A stretch of 7,183 nt of DNA from assembly GCA_024643485.1 (NCBI GenBank), contig JAHEMU010000002.1:1-7183 (forward strand). The letters are read 5' to 3'. The first letter of the stretch is position 1, and the number at the start of each line of letters is the position of its first letter. The translations under genes and the position numbers were made by a program. The notes below the pieces were generated by a model, which saw only the letters and a list, made by a program, of their open reading frames with translations, made no database searches and was not told the DNA's origin. Below, piece after piece: positions 1 through 6,873 of the stretch. This stretch comes from Cytophagales bacterium. Its GTDB lineage: Bacteria > Bacteroidota > Bacteroidia > Cytophagales > Cyclobacteriaceae.

Positions 1-1169
1 TAATACCATGTGGAAAGCGTTTAAAACCTGTCATATTAACTCTTTTAGCGTTGTCTTTTATTTGGTGGTACGGATGGGTGGTAGGGTTTTCTCCATCTGT
101 TTTACGCTCATTGTTTATGTTTTCATTTTTGGGATTTTCTAATTTGATTGGGAGGAAAGGGATTACAGTAAATATTGTGTTCTCAAGTGCGGTTTTTCAA
201 TTACTATATAATCCGATGTTCTTATTTCAAGTGGGATTTCAATTGTCCTACGTTGCAGTTTTGGGATTGATATTTCTGGTCCCAAAAATACAATCGATCT
301 ACCAACCAGCTCATTTTATTCTCGACAAGATATGGGCATTAATGGCGGTAAGTATCGCCGCTCAAATAGTTACCTTACCTTTAACTCTCTTCTATTTTCA
401 CCAGTTTTCAGTTTATTTTTTGATTGCGAATTTGCTTTTGGTGCCCCTAGCACCCGTAATTATGATAATAGGTCTTGTGTCGATTCTTTTATTTGAAACT
501 CTGCTGGGAGTCATTTTTGGGAAAATGTTATCCTTTTCGATGTTTTTCATCAATGAATTGACTCAACAAATAGCAAATTGGCCTCATAGTGCAATTGGAA
601 ATATTCAAATTTCAACTTTAGAGGTGGCAATGATGTACTTACTAATCTTTGGCTTTTATTGTTTGATAAATCAGCGACGAAGATTTTGGTTGTATTTTTC
701 AACAATATGTCTTTTGTTTTGGTTGGTTCTAATTGAACGAGAGAACTTCCAATCAAATTTACCCAAGCTTTATTTAAATAGAAGATACAATGATTTTCAT
801 ATCGAGGGTTCCATGGATTCAAACCGGATGAATGTTATTGGGGGCTCTTTTTTTCAACGAACTCAAATGGACCGAATTTTAGGTGCTAAATCGATAGTTT
901 TTAACAATTCAATAGAGCGGGTATACGTATCAAAAGAGTCATTTTATTTTAAATGGAACTATCAAAATATCTTGTTTCTCAATGATAGAAATCTTCCATT
1001 TTATGTTATCGCACCTTCCGACATTATAATTATGCGTACGGAATGGGCCGAAGAGTATTCAGAAAAGTTACAAGATCAGTGGAGGGAGCTGGAAACAACA
1101 AGTCCTTTCCCGCAAATTGGAAAAGGACTTGTTGTTCTTAAATCCGTCGATTACGTAGTAATCAAATAA
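1..1169 (+). CDS. ComEC/Rec2-family competence membrane protein, 3' part (partial at left edge)
   Basis: The frame is open from the window edge (first full codon at position 3) to a TAA at 1167-1169, giving 388 residues. The TTG at 51 is an internal Leu codon, not a start. The fragment is strongly hydrophobic for its first ~240 residues, with repeated membrane segments. It carries the Competence-domain signature GFSPSVLRSLFM (fragment residues ~28-39), followed by the typical 'NP.FLFQVGFQLSY' stretch. ComEC proteins form the inner-membrane channel for single-stranded DNA uptake in transformation; that role is family knowledge and is not shown here. About 300 N-terminal residues are probably missing. 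The last ~145 residues form a soluble tail with no HxHxDH metallo-beta-lactamase motif, unlike Bacillus ComEC, as is common in Bacteroidota homologues. The gene stands alone on the plus strand and converges on the lipoprotein gene. Family assignment is confident; a role in DNA uptake is less so. Confidence 0.88.
   Translation, partial: IPCGKRLKPVILTLLALSFIWWYGWVVGFSPSVLRSLFMFSFLGFSNLIGRKGITVNIVFSSAVFQLLYNPMFLFQVGFQLSYVAVLGLIFLVPKIQSIYQPAHFILDKIWALMAVSIAAQIVTLPLTLFYFHQFSVYFLIANLLLVPLAPVIMIIGLVSILLFETLLGVIFGKMLSFSMFFINELTQQIANWPHSAIGNIQISTLEVAMMYLLIFGFYCLINQRRRFWLYFSTICLLFWLVLIERENFQSNLPKLYLNRRYNDFHIEGSMDSNRMNVIGGSFFQRTQMDRILGAKSIVFNNSIERVYVSKESFYFKWNYQNILFLNDRNLPFYVIAPSDIIIMRTEWAEEYSEKLQDQWRELETTSPFPQIGKGLVVLKSVDYVVIK
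1094..1136 (-). terminator. Perfect 15-bp stem-loop, likely terminator of the minus-strand lipoprotein unit
   Basis: AACAACAAGTCCTTT (1094-1108) and AAAGGACTTGTTGTT (1122-1136) are exact reverse complements around a 13-nt loop. On either strand the 3' arm ends U-rich (UUGUUGUU). The hairpin starts 44 nt beyond the stop codon of the minus-strand lipoprotein gene, so in that transcript it is untranslated and free to fold. On the plus strand it lies inside the comEC-like coding region, ending 30 nt before the stop codon, where ribosomes would tend to disrupt it. Termination there would also leave a message with no stop codon. A terminator acting mainly on the minus strand is therefore the best reading. 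There is no long uninterrupted T-run, so termination is inferred. Confidence 0.5.
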
Positions 1170-1180
1170 GCTGAAAATAG

Positions 1181-4120
1181 TTACTTCTGTTGTTCAAAAG
1201 TAATGTTTTTTTGAGCTGAAATAGGTGGTGCCGTTTGATTGCCTTTATCTTCGTACGTTACGGAAAAGATATATTTACCTTCTGTATCTGTCTTAGGATG
1301 TTTATTAAATGTTAATTTCCCAGAAAGTGGTAGGCCTTCTTGTTCAACGATAGGTTCATCTAAACTCAAAATGTAATTGACTATTGTTCTCAAATCGGCA
1401 TCTGAAAGTTGAGGATGTGCTGCCATAGGTGTTGTTCCCCATACACCTGAGCCGCCGTTCTTTACCTTTTCAGTAAGATAAAGTAAATCGTTATCACCGT
1501 ATTTTTCAGCGATTTCCATGTAGGAAGGTCCGTTTACTTTGGTTTTTTGATCATGACAAGCTTTGCAATCCGACGCTTCTATTAAGGATAATCCTTGTTG
1601 GCTGGGGGCCGTTTGGTGCCCAATAATGGTTAAATCCTGACCTTCGGGTAGGTAGTTGAAACTGATATATAAGTTGCCTGGTAAAGATGTGCTGTTGCTA
1701 TTGCCATCTTCCTCATCTGTAATGGTTACCTTATAAGTGATTTCTTCACCATAAGTATATTGATTAAGGTTTTTAGAAAAGCTCACTTCAATAATAGGTG
1801 CTGAATTCCCCACCGTAATAAGCGCCTGCTGTTGTGCCGAATTTCCACTTTTATCCGTAACCTTTAATTCAATAACATAATTCCCAGGAGCGTCAAAAGT
1901 GATAGAAGAAGACGATTTATTGCTAAAAGAATCTTTACCCTTTATACTCCAAGAGTAAGATAATTCATCTCCATCGGGATCAAAACTAGAGATTCCATTA
2001 AGATTAACAGTTAAAGGAACCTTTCCATTGGTCGCTGAAGTAGTAAACTTAGGAATCGGAGATCTATTCTCTCTTACAAAGGTTATTTTGTTAAGTCGTG
2101 CATCCTGATTTTTAGAAAACCATTTTTGACCATATTCTAACACATATAAATTTCCATCTTCACCGAAAGTCATATCCATGGGGTGATCCCATTTTTCATC
2201 ATCCATAAATGGTTCTTCTTTTATGAAATTACCATTTTCATCCAAAGTCAGCACGTATATCCAATCCCTAATCCATTCATAAAAAAAGATTTTATTTTCA
2301 AAGTAATCAGGAAAGGTATTGGTTCCTTCTTTGAAATTAGAGGCATGAAAAATTGGCCCGGCCATAGGATTTTTACCACCTATTTTTACCCAAGGGAATA
2401 ATTCAGAAGAATCATAAGAGTAATATATCAATGATTTCTTTATAGGTGGTAATTCCTGAAGCCCTGTATTGTTAGGGGAGTTATTGATGATATGATTAGG
2501 GTCAAAATAATCTCCGGATTCCTTCGTGGCAAAATTATAATCTCTGTAAGGAATGTTCGCTCCTCGTGTATACGGCCAACCATAAAACCCTGCTTCCTTA
2601 GCCTGATTGAGCTCATCGAACCCTTTTGGCCCTCTCATTTCTCCATTTTTTCCCGCATCGGGTCCCACATCTCCCCAATACAGCCATCCTGTTTTCGTGT
2701 CTAAGCTAATTCTAAACGGATTTCGAAGACCCATTATATATATTTCAGGGCGTGTTTTATCAGTGCCTTCTGGGAAAAGATTGCCTTCAGGAATTTGATA
2801 GGTCCCGTCTTCGTTAATTTTTATTCTTAGAATTTTACCACGCAAGTCGTTGGTGTTTGCTGAGGATTTCTGCGCATCCCATGGTGAGCGTCCTGGTCGT
2901 TCATCGATGGGGTTGAAGCCATCTGACTCAAAAGGATTCGTGTTGTCTCCAGTGGCGATGTATAAACATCCGTCGGGGCCAAATTCAATAGAACCGGCGA
3001 CATGACAGCATTCTTCACGTTGGCCTTCCACTTCAAGAATAACAATTTCCGAGTCGGCATTCAATTTTTCATTTTCGAAAATAAATCGTGATACATGCTG
3101 GACCGCACGTTTTCCGGGAACTGAATAAAATAAATATATAAAGTGATTGTTTATGTAATTTGGGTCCTTTTCAATTCCAATTAACCCTTCTTCGTCGCCA
3201 TGATATACGTCTAAATGGTGAACAGTTTTAAGATCATTTCTTTTAAGATTGTATAATTTAATGTCTCCTTTCCTTTCGATAAAGAGGATTTCTTCTTCAT
3301 TTAAAGCTACCAGCTCCATAGGTTCATCTAAATTCTGTGCTAGAACGGTTCGGTGAAACCTATTGGGTTCTGGTATAGAAGTGGTGGTAGATTTGCTATA
3401 ATCTATTGCTGCATATCCTTTTGCGTATTCAATACCTGAAATGATGTGTTGTAGGAAATTTTGGTCCGACCAAGTTTCAATTCGATGGCCTAGTGAAGTA
3501 TAAAAAGACCGCCCACCGTCGTATTCGTGATACCATGAAATGAGATGATTTTCCCCATTTGTGCCTCCTGAATAACTTGATTCATCGATTGTTACTAATG
3601 GAATTATGGTTGAATCGATATTTTTTAGATTATACCATTCATCTTTAAATGTCCATTGATCTGGAAAATGGTCAGTCGAATTATGGTGATTTGAAGTTTT
3701 ATTTAAAGTCGCTTCTTGTTGTTCGGGATGGCTTTCAAATTGAGCGCCAACCAAATGGTTGTACCATTCCCAATCATATTCTGTATCAGTGGCAGAGTGA
3801 ATTCCCACAAAACCACCTCCAGCTTGTATAAAACGCTCCAATTCTGCTTGTTGGGAGAGATTTAATACGTCTAGAGTCGTATTTAGAAAAAGGATCACCT
3901 GGAAATTTTTGAGCTTATTTTCTGTAAAGATATTGCTGTCTTCAGTATGAGTCGTGAACCACCCGTGATGAACCCCTAAGCTATCAATTGTTTTAGCTCC
4001 AGTTTCAATACTATCATGACGAAAACCATTGGTTTTTGAAAATACGAGTACATGGAATGGTTCTTTTTTACACGAGCTAATGAACACAATTAACGATAAA
4101 TAAAGTAGCAGTTTTTTCAT
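1181..4120 (-). CDS. Multidomain redox lipoprotein: ThuA - PQQ-type glucose/sorbosone dehydrogenase - PKD - cytochrome c
   Basis: This 979-residue protein probably oxidises a sugar or polyol outside the cytoplasm and passes electrons to its own heme. It starts with a lipoprotein signal peptide whose lipobox is I-S-S-C (Cys17). Domains in order: ThuA-like, a glutamine-amidotransferase-like fold (~22-233, with GGGFVGIHSATD at 101-112); a glucose/sorbosone dehydrogenase beta-propeller (~256-685), with His373 in a CCHVAGS motif before FGPDGCLYIATGDN, Arg466-Asn467 in GLRNPFR, and a GFYGWP motif; PKD (~686-771, with SSFDPDGDELSYSW); a beta-rich segment (~772-835); a class I cytochrome c (~840-922) with CKACH at 852-856 and probable axial Met899; and a beta-rich end (~925-979). 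This architecture is common in Bacteroidota. The ATG at 4120 is followed directly by the signal peptide, and 3 nt separate it from the upstream gene, so the two are probably cotranscribed. PQQ use and the substrate are inferred. Confidence 0.92.
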   Translation of the reverse strand: MKKLLLYLSLIVFISSCKKEPFHVLVFSKTNGFRHDSIETGAKTIDSLGVHHGWFTTHTEDSNIFTENKLKNFQVILFLNTTLDVLNLSQQAELERFIQAGGGFVGIHSATDTEYDWEWYNHLVGAQFESHPEQQEATLNKTSNHHNSTDHFPDQWTFKDEWYNLKNIDSTIIPLVTIDESSYSGGTNGENHLISWYHEYDGGRSFYTSLGHRIETWSDQNFLQHIISGIEYAKGYAAIDYSKSTTTSIPEPNRFHRTVLAQNLDEPMELVALNEEEILFIERKGDIKLYNLKRNDLKTVHHLDVYHGDEEGLIGIEKDPNYINNHFIYLFYSVPGKRAVQHVSRFIFENEKLNADSEIVILEVEGQREECCHVAGSIEFGPDGCLYIATGDNTNPFESDGFNPIDERPGRSPWDAQKSSANTNDLRGKILRIKINEDGTYQIPEGNLFPEGTDKTRPEIYIMGLRNPFRISLDTKTGWLYWGDVGPDAGKNGEMRGPKGFDELNQAKEAGFYGWPYTRGANIPYRDYNFATKESGDYFDPNHIINNSPNNTGLQELPPIKKSLIYYSYDSSELFPWVKIGGKNPMAGPIFHASNFKEGTNTFPDYFENKIFFYEWIRDWIYVLTLDENGNFIKEEPFMDDEKWDHPMDMTFGEDGNLYVLEYGQKWFSKNQDARLNKITFVRENRSPIPKFTTSATNGKVPLTVNLNGISSFDPDGDELSYSWSIKGKDSFSNKSSSSITFDAPGNYVIELKVTDKSGNSAQQQALITVGNSAPIIEVSFSKNLNQYTYGEEITYKVTITDEEDGNSNSTSLPGNLYISFNYLPEGQDLTIIGHQTAPSQQGLSLIEASDCKACHDQKTKVNGPSYMEIAEKYGDNDLLYLTEKVKNGGSGVWGTTPMAAHPQLSDADLRTIVNYILSLDEPIVEQEGLPLSGKLTFNKHPKTDTEGKYIFSVTYEDKGNQTAPPISAQKNITFEQQK

Positions 4121-4123
4121 GAA

Positions 4124-4966
4124 TTAGTTGTTAGCGTAGGAAATCTTAAGATTGGTTGAGATAAATTTAGGGTTTTTCATCCAGTTATTTGGGGAGGTGG
4201 AGATTAAAGAATTTCCTTTTCCTGATAAATAGGTAAAGCCAGGGGTATTTGGTTTGTGTGTAATAATGGTATGTTCTGAAATCTCGAAGTCTTGTAACAC
4301 CTCTATGATCAGAAATATAGATTTGTCGTCAATCCATAAATTATAAGGAGACAAATCAAATTTCACCCATCCCACTTCAATTTCACTATTGACAATTACG
4401 TTTTGTTGAAGAAGGTCATTCCCTGGTCTTCCGTTTTTCACCTCGGTTATTCTACATCGTAAAGTAAAATTTCCTACGGTATTTCTACCAATAAACACGC
4501 TGGCTGACTCAATTTTCGAAGGTTGGTTTTCCAATTTATATTTATTTGAGAATGCAGTATAATCCCATTGACCAAAACTTAATGTAGGTGTGCCGATCGG
4601 GACTTCTAATGTTCCGAGTTGTTCACTCAATAATTTGGAAGGGTGAATAATCACTTCTGAAAGGTATTGAATATTTGGGCGTAAATAGATGTTTTTTGGA
4701 AGCTGAAGATCCTTATTTACTTGAACTTTTACTGCTTCATAACCCGTACAAGAAAAAATAATAGTTTGGGGCGTTTTGTTTACAACGAGTGTGTATTCTC
4801 CATCTTTATTGCCCACCCCGAGATATTCTCCCTTTATGTCTGTGATTAGAGGAAAGGGTATGCCTTCTTTATTTTCACTATCATAAATCTTCCCCCAAAT
4901 CTCTGTATTCTGACAGAAAATGGGAAGAGTTGTAAATAAAAACAGAAGATTAAAAAACAGTTTCAT
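4124..4966 (-). CDS. Secreted carboxypeptidase-regulatory-like domain protein with C-terminal beta-sandwich
   Basis: The chosen start is the ATG at 4966, giving 280 residues; it begins MKLFFNLLFLF and forms a clean signal peptide cleaved near the FCQ site. An in-frame TTG at 4978 would add only four residues and spoil the n-region. Residues ~22-106 match a CarboxypepD_reg-like (transthyretin-like) domain: 'WGKIYDSENKEGIPFPLI', then 'NKDGEYTL' and 'IIFSCTGYEAVKV', as in the N-terminal plug-like domains of Bacteroidota outer-membrane proteins. No TonB-dependent barrel follows. Instead, residues ~130-280 look like a beta-sandwich with the 'RCRITEV..GRPGNDLL' and 'GWVKFDLSPYNLWI' pattern seen in a Bacteroidota family of small exported proteins of unknown function. 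No catalytic motif is visible. It is the first gene of a two-gene unit with the downstream redox lipoprotein (3-nt gap), suggesting a shared envelope location. Domain call is good; function unknown. Confidence 0.8.
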   Translation of the reverse strand: MKLFFNLLFLFTTLPIFCQNTEIWGKIYDSENKEGIPFPLITDIKGEYLGVGNKDGEYTLVVNKTPQTIIFSCTGYEAVKVQVNKDLQLPKNIYLRPNIQYLSEVIIHPSKLLSEQLGTLEVPIGTPTLSFGQWDYTAFSNKYKLENQPSKIESASVFIGRNTVGNFTLRCRITEVKNGRPGNDLLQQNVIVNSEIEVGWVKFDLSPYNLWIDDKSIFLIIEVLQDFEISEHTIITHKPNTPGFTYLSGKGNSLISTSPNNWMKNPKFISTNLKISYANN

Positions 4967-5103
4967 GAAAACAATCAAAATTAAAATTTCGGACTACAAC
5001 TCAGATTATTATCAAAAACCAGTCCTATTTTCTGCATTAATTTGAAAAAAAATAAGGTAAAATCCGACTACTTTTATAACAATGGTTATTTCAACTAAAT
5101 TCC
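4967..5103. other. Intergenic gap upstream of the exported-protein gene; expected promoter region
   Basis: These 137 nt are very AT-rich and separate the SulP gene from the downstream pair on the same strand. No open frame, RNA gene or GC-rich hairpin is evident. A run of eight A on the plus strand (T on the minus strand) lies near 5045-5052, but the only stem before it is a 5-bp AT-rich one (ATAAC/GTTAT, 5077-5090), too weak to call a terminator. An imperfect direct repeat is present (4982-4997 and 5058-5071). A promoter for the downstream unit is expected here, but I cannot place both promoter elements at a proper spacing. Confidence 0.4.
4982..5071. repeat. Imperfect direct repeat pair in the intergenic gap
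   Basis: TAAAATTTCGGACTAC (4982-4997) and TAAAATCCGACTAC (5058-5071) align over 14 columns with one mismatch and a 2-nt gap. The copies lie 60 nt apart, both upstream of the exported-protein gene. They could be binding half-sites for a regulator, or chance similarity in AT-rich DNA. Confidence 0.25.
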
Positions 5104-6861
5104 TCAGGCAATTTGATTTTCAATTTCTTGAGTTTTACATTCTAAAAAAGCCTTTATTGAACAGTTTTTGCAGATGTCCTTATTAAGCTGAGTGTAGATT
5201 TCCGCTACCGCATGTTCTTTGTTATCAAAAAAGGAATCCTTGCCAATAATTTTCTTAAATTCCCCTCTGTAAAGGCTTTCCCTAGCTCGCTTTTTTAATC
5301 CACTAATGTACATCTGTCCGCCCTTTTTGCGCCAATCCTCCGCCACTCGAACAAGCATTTCAGCACCTGATGTATCGATGAGATTAATTCCATTTCCAAC
5401 AATTAATAGGTGGGTCTCTTTACCTACACGATAATTAGCGAGCATGCGTTCCGCGTGATCAACCGCACCAAAGAACAGACTACCTTCAATTCGAACAATC
5501 TTAAATTGTGGACATTGGTCGATTCTATATTTCCGAGCATTTAAAAACTTGCGTTTGGTGTCTACTGGATCGGGTATTAAACTTATAATTCGAGGTCTTG
5601 AAGTTCGTTGAAGGTAAAATATTAAAGAGAACATGACTCCCAATAAAATAGCATATTCTAAGTCTAATAATAACGTAGAGAGAAATGTGATGACTAAAAC
5701 AGTCATTTCCCTTTTGGAGGATTTCATAATCAATTTGACACTTCGCATATCGATTAAGTTGAATCCTATAAGTAAAATAATCCCACCCATAGATGAAATG
5801 GGTAAGTATGCGGCTAATGGACCTATAAAAAGGAGAATAATGACTAAAAATAAAGACGAAAACACGGATGAAAGTTGCGTTTTTGCTCCTGATTCATAAT
5901 TAACACCGGATCTTGTAAAGGAGCCTGAGCCGGCATAGCTAGAGAAAAAAGAACCAGTAAGATTCGCAAGCCCCTGACCGATGAATTCTTGGTTCGGGTC
6001 AATTAGTTGTCCTGATTTTGCACCAATGGAACGGGCGATGGCAACGGTAGAAATTAGTCCCAATAAAGCCACAGCAAAAGCATCTGGTAGGAGCCTTCGT
6101 ACAAGAGCATAATCAAAATGAATGGCTGAAAATGGAGGGAGATGTGAGGGTAATTCTCCTACCAACTTGACCGAATATCCATATTTTGTAAAGAAAAATG
6201 CCATAATACTACCAATAAGCATGGCAATAAGCATGTTAGGAAGGCCTTTCTTAATTTTTCTAATACCCCACGCAACAACTAAAGTAGTAAGCGCAATGGT
6301 GAGCGAAGCCGTATTGGTATTTGGCAAATGTTCGACAAAATGGATTAGATTTTCAGTTAAATTGGATGAATTGTTTTTAGGCAATCCAAACATATTAGGA
6401 AGCTGATTAAAAATAATCAAAAGAGCAGCACCAGCGGTAAACCCATGAATGACGGTATGCGAAACAAAATTTACCAAAGTGCCCAACTGAACCACACCCA
6501 TAACCAATTGAATTGCGCCGCTTAAAAATGTAAGTAAGATGGCCAATTGGATGTATTCATTACTACCAGGGGTAGCGTACTCGCTTATTGAAGCGAAAAC
6601 AATAAGTGAAATAGCGGTTGTTGGTCCGGATACCAAATGTTTGGAACTCCCGAAAAGTGCGGCGATTATAGGCAAAACAATAGCTGTGTATAAACCATAA
6701 ACAGGAGGTAGCCCCGCAATCATTGCAAAGGCTACACCCTGAGGTAATACGATGATTGAGCCGGTGAGCCCGGCTAACAAATCAGCTTTTAAGCTACTCT
6801 TATTAATTTCATTTCTCCATTGAAGAAATGGTATATAATTTTTGACTGAAAATTTGCTCAC
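5104..6861 (-). CDS. SulP-family anion permease (SLC26-like) with STAS domain
   Basis: This 585-residue inner-membrane transporter belongs to the SulP family, whose members move sulfate, bicarbonate or other anions. Substrate cannot be read from the sequence. The start is GTG at 6861: an in-frame TGA lies two codons upstream, and the next Met is inside the first conserved membrane helix. The family signature is clear at residues ~26-80 (ADLLAGLTGSIIVLPQGVAF, then AGLPPVYGLY and SGPTTAISLIVF). Hydrophobic segments continue to ~418, with the AGSGSFTRSGVN stretch at ~310-321. A STAS domain follows (~452-560) with the conserved NLIDTSGAEML loop (~493-503). The short tail contains three cysteines, 564, 567 and 575 (CKNC..., FLEC). 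Length is normal for a complete member. It sits 12 nt downstream of the probable molybdoenzyme gene and is likely cotranscribed with it. No Shine-Dalgarno is visible. Confidence 0.94.
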   Translation of the reverse strand: MSKFSVKNYIPFLQWRNEINKSSLKADLLAGLTGSIIVLPQGVAFAMIAGLPPVYGLYTAIVLPIIAALFGSSKHLVSGPTTAISLIVFASISEYATPGSNEYIQLAILLTFLSGAIQLVMGVVQLGTLVNFVSHTVIHGFTAGAALLIIFNQLPNMFGLPKNNSSNLTENLIHFVEHLPNTNTASLTIALTTLVVAWGIRKIKKGLPNMLIAMLIGSIMAFFFTKYGYSVKLVGELPSHLPPFSAIHFDYALVRRLLPDAFAVALLGLISTVAIARSIGAKSGQLIDPNQEFIGQGLANLTGSFFSSYAGSGSFTRSGVNYESGAKTQLSSVFSSLFLVIILLFIGPLAAYLPISSMGGIILLIGFNLIDMRSVKLIMKSSKREMTVLVITFLSTLLLDLEYAILLGVMFSLIFYLQRTSRPRIISLIPDPVDTKRKFLNARKYRIDQCPQFKIVRIEGSLFFGAVDHAERMLANYRVGKETHLLIVGNGINLIDTSGAEMLVRVAEDWRKKGGQMYISGLKKRARESLYRGEFKKIIGKDSFFDNKEHAVAEIYTQLNKDICKNCSIKAFLECKTQEIENQIA

Positions 6862-6873
6862 GTTTCAAAGATA

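Noticed and set aside
51..53. TTG as the start of the comEC-like gene
   Set aside because: The frame is open to the left edge and upstream codons are protein-like (hydrophobic segment ...VILTLLA), so the gene begins outside the window.
550..822. Minus-strand open frame of 90 codons antisense to the comEC-like gene
   Set aside because: It lies wholly within a clear membrane-protein gene and shows no signal peptide or recognisable domain; a shadow frame.
2827..3060. Second minus-strand open frame inside the dehydrogenase domain
   Set aside because: It overlaps the well-supported propeller coding region in another frame and has no recognisable features.
4116..4123. Palindromic TTCATGAA at the start codons of both genes in the minus-strand pair (also near 4962-4969)
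   Set aside because: It arises simply from ATG-AAA (Met-Lys) preceded by TTC; no longer symmetry surrounds either copy.
4976..4983. Minus-strand TAATTTTG matching the Bacteroidota -7 consensus, upstream of the exported-protein gene
   Set aside because: The nearest TTG elements lie 13 and 29 nt upstream, neither at the usual ~19-21 nt spacing, and the box is only 9 nt from the ATG. In such AT-rich DNA one match is weak.
5044..5090. Possible terminator of the SulP gene (T-run on the minus strand with ATAAC/GTTAT stem)
   Set aside because: The stem is only 5 bp, almost all A-T, and is separated from the T-run by about 25 nt.
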